A program made the position numbers and the translations under genes. Shown here piece after piece: positions 1 through 12,800 of a stretch of DNA of 47,801 bases (the first letter of the stretch is position 1; every line of letters starts with the position of its first letter). The stretch spans positions 1-47,801 of the forward strand of contig JADHYX010000152.1 of assembly GCA_027604685.1 (NCBI GenBank), written 5' to 3'. Below the pieces are notes generated by a model, which worked only from the letters and a program-made list of their open reading frames with translations, made no database searches and had not been told where the DNA came from. This DNA is from Lobulomyces angularis (lineage: Eukaryota > Chytridiomycota > Chytridiomycetes > Lobulomycetales > Lobulomycetaceae).

Positions 1-2
1 TT

Positions 3-290
3 ATGTCAGGAGCAATAGCAGGATTAATATCAATTTTAATTGAAAAGGATAATGAAAGTAGATTGGCTTTTGTTAAACAAATCTTCATAGGTCAATGCAA
101 TCTTTTTATTTTTACCTACAGAAAAGAAACATCATTGATTTACCTTATGGAGATTCTTTTTTATTCATCTTAAGTACAACTTCAATCATGGTAATTAATT
201 TTATATTTTTACTTTTGTTTGGAAAAAATTTATAATCTTTTTTCTTTAAATTTTTCTCAGTATGCTTACATGATGGTAAAAAAATCTTAA
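3..290 (+). pseudogene. Possible 3' fragment of a TMEM135-like membrane-protein gene
   Basis: From the ATG at 3 an open stretch reads SGAIAGLISILIEKDN and then a segment like AFVKQIFIG, a pattern I associate with the TMEM135-type membrane-protein family. A second, out-of-frame coding-like segment follows near 135-188 (LPYGDSFLFILSTTSIM) and ends at a GTAATT donor-like site; a pyrimidine-rich ...TTTTCTCAG acceptor lies near 260. I could not join these pieces into one open frame with good splice sites, so this is either a decayed copy or a gene whose 5' part lies left of the window. The family assignment is from memory of motif patterns only and is weak. Confidence 0.22.
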
Positions 291-2225
291 ACAATTCTTC
301 ATGCGGAGTTTTTTTTTAATTCTTGCAACCTAATACAATAACCGAGATAGTGTTAGAAGTCTTGAATCTTTCCTTTTTTAAACAGATGCAAAATTAAAGT
401 TAGCAACAGCTGTCAATTTAATTAAAAAGTTTTTAAATCAACATGTAAAAGTGAAGCAGCGATTCAGACAACCAAAGAAATCTTCAATACCAAAATTATT
501 TTTCTGTTATCCCTTGTTCAGTAAAGAGTATTATCACTAAAACAGCCTTAGACTACCATGCCTCTTTTTTTCCGATAGAACTGTCACTCCAGAAGCAAAC
601 TAAATATCAACATTTTTAACGACAAAAAAGTAGCTCAAAAAAGTGAAATTAAATCAAAAACAGAAAAAACCAATGAAAACTCAGCAGCTGATCAACACCT
701 CATTATCTCAACCTGATTTTTTTACTGTTTCAGAAATTGTCCACATTGATTCAAATCCTCCGAAGACTAGTTATGTAACAATTAATGTAGTTTCTAAAAT
801 TGGTGTACTAGGTTTGAAAATTATTCTTTCCCTTGAATTTTCAAAATGATTTAGGGAGTCTTTGTTGGGGACAGTGTGACAATATATATTAACTTAAAAA
901 AAAAAACCTATCTTGAGAGACACAAAAAAGAAAACAAATAGTAAAGATAATAAAGAAGCTTTCAAAAAAATAAAAGCAAAATACCGTAGACTGGAAGAAA
1001 AATTACCAAATCAATTCCAAAATTGGAAAATGCGTTTTCAAAGCTTTCGATATACATGAGAAGTTGAAAAAAATACTCACGCCACAGAGAAAGTTAGTAT
1101 GCAGAATATATGAAAACAAAGACTTTTTTTACTTAAAAATCGTTACAAGTCAAAACATTGAAAAAATTTCATAGTGAATGAGTTGCTGCAAACGAAAAAA
1201 ATTCAGCGTCTTTGTGACAGAACTCATCAGCCTGGTAGAACAGAGAGATGGAAGTGAATAAAAGCTGCTGGTGAAAGTACTGGTGATCTTCCAGTAAAAA
1301 AAAGAAAAAAACATCGGAAACAAGGGTCAATTTGGAAGATTTGAAAAAAGGGCCTCACCTAATGTGTAAAAAATCCAAGATATTTAATTAATAAAATTAA
1401 GTTTGCGTTCATCATTAAAATGGCTTTGCTTAAAGACCACCACCACATAGAAGGAATTGAACATGAAAACAAGCAATTACTGCCATTCATCAAACGAAGT
1501 CAGATGTTGTATAGCAGTGTCGCTGGTCATCAACACTATGCAGATGCAAAAACTGCTGACCTCTTTTGCCGCTAGTACATGGTAGTGGAGGTAACGGACT
1601 TGTATTTTTTCAACAAATGTTAAAAAGCTGCTTGGTCAGGAAAAGATATGGAAAAAAAAACTGCCTGGAATTCAAAAAAGGGTTTCAGTTTATTAGGGGA
1701 AAATTATCTGAAGGAAAAATTTATCCCATTAGCCACTCCAATTAAAAATGCGACAAGTCTTGATATAACAAAGAGTAGCTGAATTGGACAGAATTGTGAA
1801 ACATGTGTTCGACATATAACAAGTTGAAGAAAAAAAATTGAACTTAACAACTTGCTGAAGTTTCCCCAGAAACAAGCAATCCCATCTGCGATATATTTTC
1901 TTTCTTGCGTCAAAAACTCAACATAGCGTATCTGCGTCAGTTGGAAAGCGGATTCACATCGTTCAGTTGATTTTGTATCTGGTTTTGACAGAATTGGCTC
2001 CTACTGCAATGGCAAAAATTTAGAATATTTTACAAATGAGAAGCAATCGAAAATCTTTTCATTCCTTTTTGACTAGTTTATTTGGTATAGTAGCCCATAA
2101 TTAAAAATTGGTAATGTCAAATTCCCATAGAACTGATGGTGCTACATTACATTTTCTATTTTTCAACACAGCAAATACTGCTTTCTCGAATAATGCTGAT
2201 ATAAGAAACGTTTCAAATAAAGGAA
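291..2225. other. Gene-poor, AT-rich stretch with scattered broken reading frames
   Basis: No convincing gene is visible here. Short open stretches occur on both strands, for example plus 643-849 and minus 1704-1913. None exceeds about 70 codons, none shows a recognisable motif, and I could not splice them into a longer product. Some parts (about 1420-1600 and 1930-2040) are richer in G and C and read like decayed coding sequence, possibly an old mobile element or duplicated gene. I found no terminal repeats or target-site duplications to prove it. Confidence 0.35.
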
Positions 2226-2716
2226 TTGACAGCATTGAAAGAAATAGGCAAATGGGTTCCTCCCATGGGATTTAAACCAAACAATTATTGGAATGGATTA
2301 GGGAGATTGATTGGCTATTGCTGCTGTGCTGTGGACTTTGAAACTTCAGTGAAAAGAAATTTAACCATGAAAAAAGGATTTTTATATTCAGGGTTGAAAA
2401 ACTTAAGGAAAGAAACTGAAACCGCAAAATAAATACTGGGATTTATTTGGTGGAAGGTAAAGGTTGTACTGAAGAAACAAGGTTACAGCATATGGAAAAG
2501 GTTATGGGATTTTACTCCTCCAGAACTAACTTATCACATATTTGAATCAAAGAAAACACAAATATCAAAATTTGATAAAATATTTAGTATTCCTAATTGG
2601 AGAAAATTAACAGAGGCTGAATTCAACACTGTACAGTTTGTATTTGGAGACGCTGACGTCAATGCTTTCAAAGGACTTCCTTCACTGCACACTGGCTTCT
2701 CAAATTTTTTCATATA
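2226..2716 (+). pseudogene. Decayed coding-like sequence of unknown origin
   Basis: A 68-codon open stretch (about 2226-2432) is followed, after stops, by another frame open from about 2545 to 2716 that ends with a segment like VFGDADVNAFKGLPSLHTGF and a TAA. Base composition is less AT-biased than the flanks and the residues look protein-like, with clustered Trp, Gly and Pro. The two segments are in different frames and I found no clean intron joining them. I recognise no family. It may be a relic gene or transposon fragment, or two exons of a gene whose start I cannot see. Confidence 0.2.
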
Positions 2717-2954
2717 AGTAAATAAAAAAAGCTTTACGATGGCAAGTAGTGGGTTGCGAAGAATAATTTACTTCTCAAACATGCCCAAGATGTTTTGAGC
2801 AATTTTCCTGGCATGAGAAAACACCAATATATTTGTGTAACAAAAATTTACAACAAAAAGCCATCATTGCTAGGAATATTTTTCTTTTCATGAAATAATT
2901 ACATTTTTTAAGTAAACCATTACATACAAACTTTAAAACTTGATATTGTGAATA

Positions 2955-3657
2955 ATGATTAAACTCAAAAAGACTTTTTATCCATTCTTAATAATTTTAA
3001 TTTTAATAATTACTGTTCCCATATTTTTTAGTGAATCAAAATCAATCAAGTTGAAAGAAAAAATAAAAAGCAGTTTTAGTGGAAAAAAGGTTCCATTTAG
3101 CTTAAACGAAAGTGACATATTTATGTCAGAAATGACCAATGCTACGCTGAAGCAAGAACTGGGAAGAGCTGGTTAGCATTTCTCTTAAAAAAACTCCTTA
3201 TTGAAACATAATTTAATAAATTCAATTATTTGTAGGTTGGAGACTACTTCATGTTATGGCTCAAAAGTTTCCTTTTGATCCGACTTTTGAAGAACAGGAA
3301 AAATTGGAGCAGTTTATCTACATGTTTGCTAGTCTATACCCATGCGGTGATTGGTATGAATTGGTTTTTACTTAAAAAAACTCAAATTTTTTTACGAGAA
3401 AGTGCTAAACATTTTACGAAAATTTTAAAAGAGCATCCACCTCAAACTAAAAGTAGGCAACACATCGTGCAGTGGACCTGTAAAGTTCATAATATTGTCA
3501 ATAAAAGATTAAATAAACCGGTAAGCTTCATGCGCAAAAATAATATCCTAATTGGTTTTAGGAGTTCGATTGCACTACAGTTGGAGGTATATGGAGTTGT
3601 GGATGTGATGAAGATAACAATTCTGAGGCTAATAATAAAGCACTCCAATTATTTTAA
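2955..3657 (+). CDS. ERV2: ERV1/ALR-family FAD-linked sulfhydryl oxidase, ERV2-like
   Basis: Proteins of this family oxidise protein thiols to disulfides with FAD and O2; the N-terminal signal anchor here points to the ER lumen, as in yeast Erv2, rather than mitochondria. Four exons (2955-3171, 3236-3353, 3403-3520, 3562-3657) give 182 residues. Residues about 7-26 are a hydrophobic helix. The core follows: GRAGWRLLH, then YPCGDC, the redox CxxC, then HPPQTKSR, then the FAD-contact segment WTCKVHNIVNKRLNKP. A C-terminal FDC...CGC segment resembles the Erv2 shuttle-cysteine tail. The second Cys of the CxxC is split by intron 2 (TG|T); using GTATGA as donor and GAAAG as acceptor restores it. 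Family membership is well supported; the ER location is inferred from the helix and tail. Confidence 0.9.
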
Positions 3658-3909
3658 AAATTGTCAATGGCAAATTCAATTACCTTTAGTTTGATGCATT
3701 GAATTTTTTTTTTTTTTTAATTTAGATACTTTACATGATAATTAAATTAAGCATTGTTTAAATTTTAGAAATTAATTTATTATTTACTTTTAATTACGAT
3801 AATATTAAAGAATGTTACAAATATTCTTATATTGCAAATAATATCGTAAACAATCTCATCAACACAATGAAACGGAAAGAGTTTTTCACACTGTTTGAAG
3901 TTAACTGAA

Positions 3910-5851
3910 TTAATTTTTCGTCCACTAAATTCGAATTTAATTAATTTATCATATTCAGCAATATTACCTGAAACGCAACGATAAATAATAGTATGGTCTG
4001 ACATTGCCTCATAACTTAGAAAAAACTCTTTGTTTTTGGCGGTAAAAGTTAATACCTGACTTGCTTTGTCCTTATTTGCATTAAAATTAAATGACGGGAT
4101 ATCTACAGAGATTTAATTCAATAAATTTAATTTATATAAAAAATACCCAATTGCCCAAGTAGTGGCCGACCAGTATATTCAAATCTAAATAGATTATATG
4201 AATTTCCTGGGGTTAATCCTGTGACAGTTATCAAAAACTTTAATTTAGTTGGGGCTGGCAATATGTTTCGAATATCAGTTTCGTTGGCAGCTTCTGCTAT
4301 CATCGGGCTTTCATAATTATAACCAGCAATCGGATGATAGGGACTTCCGTTATCCGCTATTTGCTAATAAAAAATTTAAGTCAAAAAATGGATTTTTAAT
4401 TGCTACCAATTTAACAGGAAAAGTAACGTTATAGGGATCAATAACACCCGAGATAGAAAATGCAAAGTTTTTATTTTCAGACGTTAAACCTTCATTTGGT
4501 ATAAAAATTTGGAATTGGCGATAATCTGTGGCATTCAAAGTTAAATTCGCAAACGAGTGACCATAAAAGAATGGTGTACAACCAACGGTGTTTTCCTAAG
4601 ACGTTATATTAAGAATAAGAACCAACTTTTAATAAAAAATTGATGGCATACAGATCCATATGGAATATCAGTATTTTTCATCCAAAAGCAGCTTGTTGTG
4701 CTATTAGTTCCATTGCAGGCACCCGCAAACTCACCATGCTACATTTTTAAAAAATAAAATTAAAAATGTTCATTAACAATTTTTACGTCATCAATATACA
4801 GCATATCATCGTCGTGCCAAGTTAGGTTGTCAGAGGAATAGTCACTTTCAATTTGTATTACAGGAACAATATGATCGTAGGGACCATTATCAATTATTAT
4901 TCCTAAAGCAACTTGGTTCCCTTTAATTACTTCTTTTTTCTGTAAAATAGTAAAACAATGATTATGAAATGTTTTATTAACAACTACTTTTTACCACCCA
5001 AGTCATAAAATCTTTGTAACCATCTATACCTCCCTTCTGGCTACTAGAATCAAAAGTTTCTCCTTGTAATCCCTACCAGATTGATTAACAGTGAAATTAA
5101 TATTTTTTTAAAACTTAAAACTTTTGAAAAAATAAAAAAAAAATTCTACCAAAAATTTAGCAGCATTTCCAAAATTATTTAAAGAGTTGTCATTTGTTCC
5201 TTCAAATACAAGCTGATTTAAAGGATTATTCACATCTTTGATAATTTATATGTCAATAATCAAAGTAGTTATGATACCTGTCAGTTGATTATATGGAGAT
5301 GCAATAGATCTGACGTTGCTTTGAGATGTCCAACCACCAAAATTCATTAAAGATTGCTGAAAAAACATTAAAAAATCACTTGAATTTTTAAAATTACCAG
5401 TAAGGTTACTTCTGCACTGTATCCGAGGTTATTCTTCCATTGAAAAAATGGTCGGATTCTGCGAAGTGTAAAACAGAAAATTAAAAAGTCAATGTTTTAA
5501 AGAAAGGCTTTACATATTTTTAGTTATCAAAGTAAATTTTTTTGGTGAAGCAGTGTACCCATCTTGAAAAATTAAAAAAAAAATTGCAATATGAATTTTC
5601 ACCATCTACAAAGCCCTGTGAACATGTGTTGTTATTAAAATTCGGTCTAACAGTTATAACAGTTTGATTTTCCCCAATAAATTCTGTCAAGTTTTTATCA
5701 ATTAGCTCAATTGGCTACATGTAAGCATAAATTTTTAGTAGCAAATAATCAATTAAATTACAATTTCTTTAAATTCGTATTTAAAGGTAGCATTGAACAA
5801 AACTTGAGAAGTGACAGTTGAAATAACCAATAAAAACAATGCAAATTTCAT
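3910..5851 (-). CDS. Secreted C39-like cysteine-protease-fold protein, catalytic Cys apparently replaced by Ser
   Basis: About 13 exons splice to roughly 450 residues. It starts at 5851 with a clear signal peptide (MKFALFLLVISTVTSQ). The pattern matches a secreted C39-like family I know from fungi, protists and bacteria. In order: a Trp-rich segment with NLGYSAEV where GYCGE is usual; NFGGWTSQSNVR; FMTWVKKEV; YDHIVPV holding the presumed catalytic His; DDDMLYIDD; and a C-terminal beta domain ending LTPGNSYNLFRF and FNFNANKDKA. The Cys-to-Ser and Gly-to-Ala changes at about residue 96 suggest an inactive or altered enzyme. Many N-glycosylation sequons fit a secreted protein. The last exon is uncertain: splicing at 3957 gives a stop at 3910, while reading through extends to 3780. 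The start lies divergently about 1 kb from the giant gene at 6853. Confidence 0.65.
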
Positions 5852-6852
5852 TAAGAATGTAGGTTTATTTTTTTTTGTTAATGCTTTATGAGACTTTATA
5901 TGTATATTTAAAAGCCACAAGCCAATTTGAGGCAATTTATAGTTAATAAAATAAGGTAAATGTTGTTTTTATAAATCTGTTGCTATAACTAGTTATATCA
6001 TGTTATCCTTCAAAATCTTAAATGTGTAATAATTTAAATTTAATTTTAAAAAGAATTTTATTAAAAAGGTAACTTCATTGGTAATAATTTTGATACAGAT
6101 TTACAACACTGCACTTATTTTAAAAATACATTCTTCGTTAAATGTATTAATTAGTTATTTATTGCTACGTTAAATTATGCTAAGTAAAAATGACGATCTT
6201 TGTAATATTAACAACAGTTATATAACACCACTTCCCAACTTCAGTATATTTATGGTGATTTTTAAAACTGATTTTAGATGTAACCTTACATAACTAGTAT
6301 GTAAAAGAAAAAGCCATAATTAACTAATTTTTAATCTAAAAATTTAAAAAATAAAAGATGAAGAGAAAAAGAAAAGGGAAAAAGGAAAGGAAAATCTTCA
6401 AGAACTTGTTTCCTATTAAGTTTTTTTTTTTTTCCTTCTGTAACTTTTACTATAAAAAAATTAAATATAAATTTTTAATCTGCTTTCAAAATTTATATCT
6501 CTTCATTTTCTACCATAAACCATGAATTTAATTTCTTTTTTGCTTAATACTGCTATGTGTCATTTTTTTTTTTGTGTTATATTCTGAGTTTTAAATTGAG
6601 AATTTTTTGAGAACCAATCACTGGAACGCGTAAATCTTCACGATTTTAAGATAAGTAGTTAAAAAAAAAAAAAAAAAATTAAAATTTGATCAATCTTTTA
6701 TATATATATTTTTATAATTATAAATAATAAATAAAAAAAAACAAGAAAAAAATAAAAAAACCTTATATATACTATAAATATACATATAATTTTAATAAAT
6801 AGTCTTTTACATAGTCTTATAAATAAACCTGTCAAATAGAAAAATAGAAAAA
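5852..6852. promoter_or_regulatory. Divergent intergenic region between the C39-like gene and the giant gene
   Basis: About 1 kb of very AT-rich sequence separates two divergent start codons (minus 5851, plus 6853). It holds several homopolymer tracts, for example T near 6420 and 6565 and A near 6661-6677, plus a TA-rich stretch near 6695-6790. It presumably contains both promoters, but I can point to no specific factor-binding site. Short open frames here, such as minus 6698-6937, are Phe/Ile/Tyr-rich readings of AT-rich DNA rather than genes. Confidence 0.4.
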
Positions 6853-9800
6853 ATGGGTCTTCATGATAAAAAGACCAAACTTCCGGTGGAAAGAGAATTC
6901 GACCATGATAGAATATATGTAGATAATAAAAGTACATTAAAAAAAACTGGTTTAGGAATACTTTTCTTGGCGGTTGGTTTTTTTGGAGCCTTTTCTCAAG
7001 TATTTAGTACTCAGTTCCAAGCTCAGGTAATTACTGCAAATAATGCTGTTTAACATATTTTCTTCATAGATGGACCTTATAAATAATAAAGTTGCTGATT
7101 TAATGGGATCGTCCTATGGTAATTTATTATTCATTTTTAAATCCCTAAAGATAAATAGGAAAAGCACCTGTTTGCTCTGGGCATGGTGTTACCATTCAAA
7201 ATAGCAAATGTTTATGTGATTTAGGATACGCTGGCGCAATTTGTTCTGAAGCTGTTTCGGCTGGTAAATAAATAAATACATCAAGTATAAGAAAAGGTTT
7301 TAATTAACCTAAAAAAAAAAATAGATTTGGGTAATCCAGTCCCTAACAGTATTTTAATTGTTGCTGAACACTTCGGTCCAATTAATCCAAATTTGGACTT
7401 GGATGCCGAAAGCAGTTATGCTTTAGCGCTTAATTTGAAGGAGGCGGGCCTCACTGTTTCAGTACTGTATGTTGGAAATGACGACGCTCCAATGTTTTGG
7501 AAATATCAACGAGATCTTTTATTGCAAGGAATTTCTTTAACTAAGTATTTCAACAAAAAAAAGTGACTTTATTAATTTTATTTCAATAGACTACCATCTT
7601 TGGGACTAAGTTATGGAGAAAATCCTATTGAAGAGAGATCTTATGAGATTTATCAGTATCTTCTTAGAAAACCTGAACAATACTCAATTGTTCATTTTAC
7701 TGCGCATTCTGGTACTGGCTTTTACACATTAATGGCACAAAAACAAGGATTGATTTGTTCAAAGTCAAAATTTGTAGTGGCAGTAGATAGATTAACCCCT
7801 GGTGACACTCAAGTTATTGAAATGAATGACCCTAATTTTATTGTTACTGACCTTAAAACTTTAAAACTTGATTACATTACTCAAAAGTCTGTCGAATATG
7901 CTGTAAGAAATTTTTTTTTGACATGAACTTATCTAAAGAAATAAAAATAAAATAAACTAGGAAACTATAATTTTTTCATCCAAATATCTTTTGGAAACTG
8001 TTCGTAAATTACAATGGAAATTTTCAACCCTTAGTACAAATGTTATTGAACCCATTCTTTCAAGTGAAATTGTTAGCTCTAGCGTTGGCAAGTATACGAA
8101 TTTGAAAGAGTTGGCTTTTGTTGGTCCACTAACTACAATGAATGGTTTAAAAGTTTTTTGTGAAGCAATAGATGGAGTCGCTGAGGAATTAGTGAAGGCC
8201 GGTGTTAGCGTTAGCTTTGTTGGTTTTGAAAAAACTGTAGATGGCGTACCATCACAAGAATGGATTGACATCTATGCTTCAAATTGGGAAGAATTTGGCT
8301 TAAAGTGGAATGTAATCAAAGCCACTAAAAAAGATGACATTTTACAGTATCTTGCCCAAGATAATGGCAGAATCGCTATATTACCTGCTATCCTTGATTT
8401 CTCTTCCATTGTAGCTAGAGAATTACTCTACAATGGCTTCCCTTTGATTGCCTCCACTAAAAGTTCCGTTAAAGATATGATCGACTTTGATGATCAGCAA
8501 GATGTCTTACTTAATCCAACTCCCGAGAGCTTTAGTAATCACTTTAGGCGCTTAATAAAAAATAAAAAAGGTAAAAAATAAAATAATTTTTTTTTATATT
8601 TAAAATTAAAAATTATAGTAACCATTGCTAAACCAACTGAATCAAAGAAATATGCTGCTGAAGGTTGGATTGAAATTCACAAAAGTATTCTTTCTGATGA
8701 CGCAGCAGTTTGCAACAAAAAATTTTATGACACTAAGGATTATCCTTTAGTGTCGATAGTCTTAGTACACCACAACCGTGGCAATTTTCTTAAGCAAGCA
8801 GTAGAATCTATTGAAGCACAAACCTATCCTAATATTGAAGTCGTTTTGGTTGATGACGGATCTACCGATAAGGAATCATTGAGAATCCTCGAATCAATAA
8901 CTTGGGGTTGGTGGGAAAATAAAGGATGGAAAGTTATTCGTGAAAAAAATAAGTACCTTGGTGCAGCACGTAATACCGGTGTTAAACATGCTGTAGGAAA
9001 ATACGTTGTGTTTATGGATGATGACGACATTGCCAAACCACATCAAGTAGAAACTTTAGTAAAGGTAGCAATCAATAGAAATGCTGAAGTTGTTACTTCT
9101 GGTCATGATGTATTTACCGGTATCCACACTCCTACCAATGGAAAATCTCTGAGAAGATACTTACCAATCGGTGCTGCGGTACTTCCAGGAATGATGGAAA
9201 ACGTTTTTGGAGATTCCAATATGCTTGTAAATAGAGAATTATTCGTTTCATCAGGGGGCTTTACCGAAGATTATGGTGTTGGTTTTGAGGATTACGAATT
9301 TCTTGCCAAAATGGCACTTAGCAACAAAGCTGTAGAAGCAGTTTCTGAACCATTAAATTGGTATCGTCGTCATGACGATGCAATGTCATATCAAACCAAT
9401 TTAAAGCAAAATCAACTTCGTATGCTCAGAGCCTACGTTTCTGTCAATGGCGAAGCAGCTCCTGCTCAGCAAGGTTTATTACAGTACACTCAAGAAATGT
9501 TTTTCAATAGACATGGAGTAAGAGCACATGTCGTTGACCCTGTCAGTAACTTTACTTCAGTCTTTTCCTATAAAACAACGGCTCAACCGCTATCTCTTGT
9601 AGAAACAACGCATTTCTTTGAAGAAGTATCAACTGAAAAAGCTACCGCTACGACTGAAGCCTTTGATGAAAACGAAACTACATCACTTGTATCAGATAAC
9701 TTTGAATCAAGTGTTTTCGAAACTGTCGTAGAAACTGAAGCTATGACCATTTCTACACAATTTTTTGAAGAAGAGACTACTGCCACAGAAAATTGGGTGA

Positions 9801-12800
9801 CTACTGCTGATACTTTGGTTCCTGCTGCAGAAACTACGGAAGTTACCACTCTGGTGGACGAAGTCTTCACTTTTGAAATACCTACCTCAGAAATGATAGA
9901 GACAACTATTTTTGAGCCAATTTCAACTATTACAATAGTATCTGAAGTAACAACTTTCGCTGGCGAGTTTCCGTTGGAAGAATCTACCGCAATTGTTGAA
10001 AGTGCCACAACCGTAGCATTTCCACTAGAAGAAAATACTACTGTGATAGTACCAACTGTAGAAATAACTACATTTGTACCAACTGTAGAAGTAACTACAT
10101 TTGTACCAACTGTAGAAGTAACTACATTTGTAACACCTGTAGAAGTATCTACATTTGAAACACCTGTAGAAGTAACTACATTTGAAACACCTGTAGAAGA
10201 AACTACATTTGTACCATCTGTAGAAGTAACTATATCTGTACCATCTGTAGAAGTAACTATATCTGTACCAACTGTAGAAGTAACTACATTTGTACCAATT
10301 GTAGAAGTAACTACATTTGTACCAACTTTAGAAGTAGCTACATCTGTAACAACTGTAGAAGTAACTACATTTGATATTCCAGTGGAGGATTTTACAACAA
10401 CTGTTGAAGTTACATCGCAAGAAGTCTTTTCAACGGTAACTTTCGAGGCTACGCATACATCTGACGTGCCAGTTAAAGAAATTACCACATTAAAAGATAG
10501 TACCACTTCAGTGATACAAAGTACATACGAAACATCCATGACATTACCTGAACTAGGAACTTCCTTTACTGAATTAGTGAGAGAAACAAGACACACATTT
10601 GAGACTTCAAACACCATTCCACCATTAGATACTTCATTTGCATTGCCCACCTTGGGAAGTTCACTTGTAGTTCCAACTGTTGAGCCTTCCTTACTAGTTC
10701 CAGAAACCACATTCATTATGCCAGATGTGAAAACTACAGAAATTTCAAGTGCGCTGTTCATTGAAACACCAACCTCCGATGCTGAAGTTAGCTTTGAAGT
10801 AACATCCATCTTTGAGGTTGATGAAGAAACCACAGCAGTGTATACTCATACATTTGATCATGAGGAATCTGCTACAACATTTTTCCCACCAGAGTTTAGT
10901 ACATACGAAGCTGTTTTTACATTAGAAGTAACTTCAGAATTTTTAATTATCCCTACAGAAGCTACTTCAGAAACTACATTCTATATTCCATCAGAAGAAG
11001 CTACATCGGCTACCACGGAAGAAATTTTTATTATTGAAACTTCTGATGTTTTAGTTTGGGAAACCACTATAACAACGAAATATGCTTATATTAGTTCTTT
11101 AGAACCACAACCGCCAGTAAGCACACCTTCAATATCAACAATGACAAGTTCTATAGAATACTTACCAGAATTTTCCTCGCTTTCAACAGAATATGCATAT
11201 ATTAGTACGGAATTACTACCGGAAGTTACTACTACTAAAAGTGTCGAAATTTTCACAGTCATAAAACCAGAGGAGTTAACTGAAACATCTGAAGTCTCAC
11301 CAGAATTTTCCTCGCTTTCAACAGAATATGCATATATTAGTACGGATGTACTACCAGAAGTTACCACTACTGGTGTCGAATTTTTCACAACCATAAAACC
11401 AGAGTTAACTGAAACATCTGAAGTCTCACCAGAATTTCCCTCGCTTTCAACAGAATATGCATATATTAGTACGGATGTACTACCAGAAGTTACCACTACT
11501 GAAAGTGTCGAAACTTTCACAACCATAAAACCAGAGTTATCTGAAACATTTATTCTAACAATACTGACTTTTGAGCAATCAGAAACAAGTACTGGCACAC
11601 CACTTCCTGAACTCGAATTTACTACAGAATTTGCATTTATCAGCTCTGAATTAGTACCTTCAAAAACTACAGAGTTTGCATTTATCAGCTCGGAGTTAGA
11701 GCCTACAAAAAGTACTGAGTTTGCTTTTATTAGTACACAAATTAAAGAATCTACCACTTTGGAAGTCATTAAAGTTGCAACAACTTCAGAACCATTTGTG
11801 CCTTTTCATACCATTAAATACACTTCTGCTTCAGTCCTCACTTCAAAAACCATAGAAATGTCTACCCCTACTATACCTTCAAGTACTGCGACAACATTGC
11901 CATCTACTATGTATGATCCTGTACCTTCAGGGCCACATTGTACTTATGACTGCACAGGTTATTGTGTCGAAGATTCATTATTGAAGTATTATGATTACTG
12001 CTATGTTTGTGGAGGAGATGGATCCAGTTGTACCGACTGCACTGGAGCTATAAACGGAACAGCAGTTGTGGATGTTTGCAATAAATGTAATGGAAATTCC
12101 GATACTTGTTACAAGTACATTGGAAATGAACCTGAAGTTGTTCCAAACAGAGATGGAGTAAATTTCACACTTTATGGTGCTGGATTTGATATTAATGGAG
12201 AAAATGAAACCTTGCACACTCAAGTTTTTCTTGATGGTGTTAAATTAGACAAAAGTCAGATTTATCAAGTCGGCCGTGGATGGTTAGTGGTTACGTTTCC
12301 TTCAGCACTAGAATTAAGCGGCAGTATTCAACAATTTGAGGTTTCAATTATTCAACCTGAAGCTAAAAATGAAGATGGCACAGACGTTATCTATTCTCCA
12401 TTACCAGTTTGGCTATATGATCCTCTTACTTCAGTTCTAGATTCAATTGACCCAGTGGAAGTCAAAATTCGTTCCACAGGATTAGAAACTCTCACTGGAC
12501 AATTTCTTGACTTCCCAAGAGCGGCGTGTGTATTTGAAAACACCGCATTAGGTCAGCAAACTTATGCTAGTTACAAAAACGGCAAATACGAATGCTATTT
12601 ACCCTCAGAACCAACTATAAGTGAAAGTGGTAAATTTGATGTTAATCTAGTATATTCCGGAGCAAGATATCCAATACCAAACCACCCTTCTAAAAAGGTT
12701 TTGGATGTTAGAAGATCCGAATACTACATTAATACTTCTGTTGATGTCTTTATTAAAGTTTTTGATGAACCCCCTACTATAAAAAGTGCAAGATTTGTTG

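Noticed and set aside
9583..10833. 416-codon open frame on the minus strand
   Set aside because: Val/Ser/Thr-rich mirror of the mucin repeats on the plus strand; codon periodicity of the repeats keeps it open. No start context, no domain, no introns consistent with neighbours.
11086..11769. 227-codon open frame on the minus strand
   Set aside because: Same cause: antisense of the EYAYIS/EFAFIS repeat arrays.
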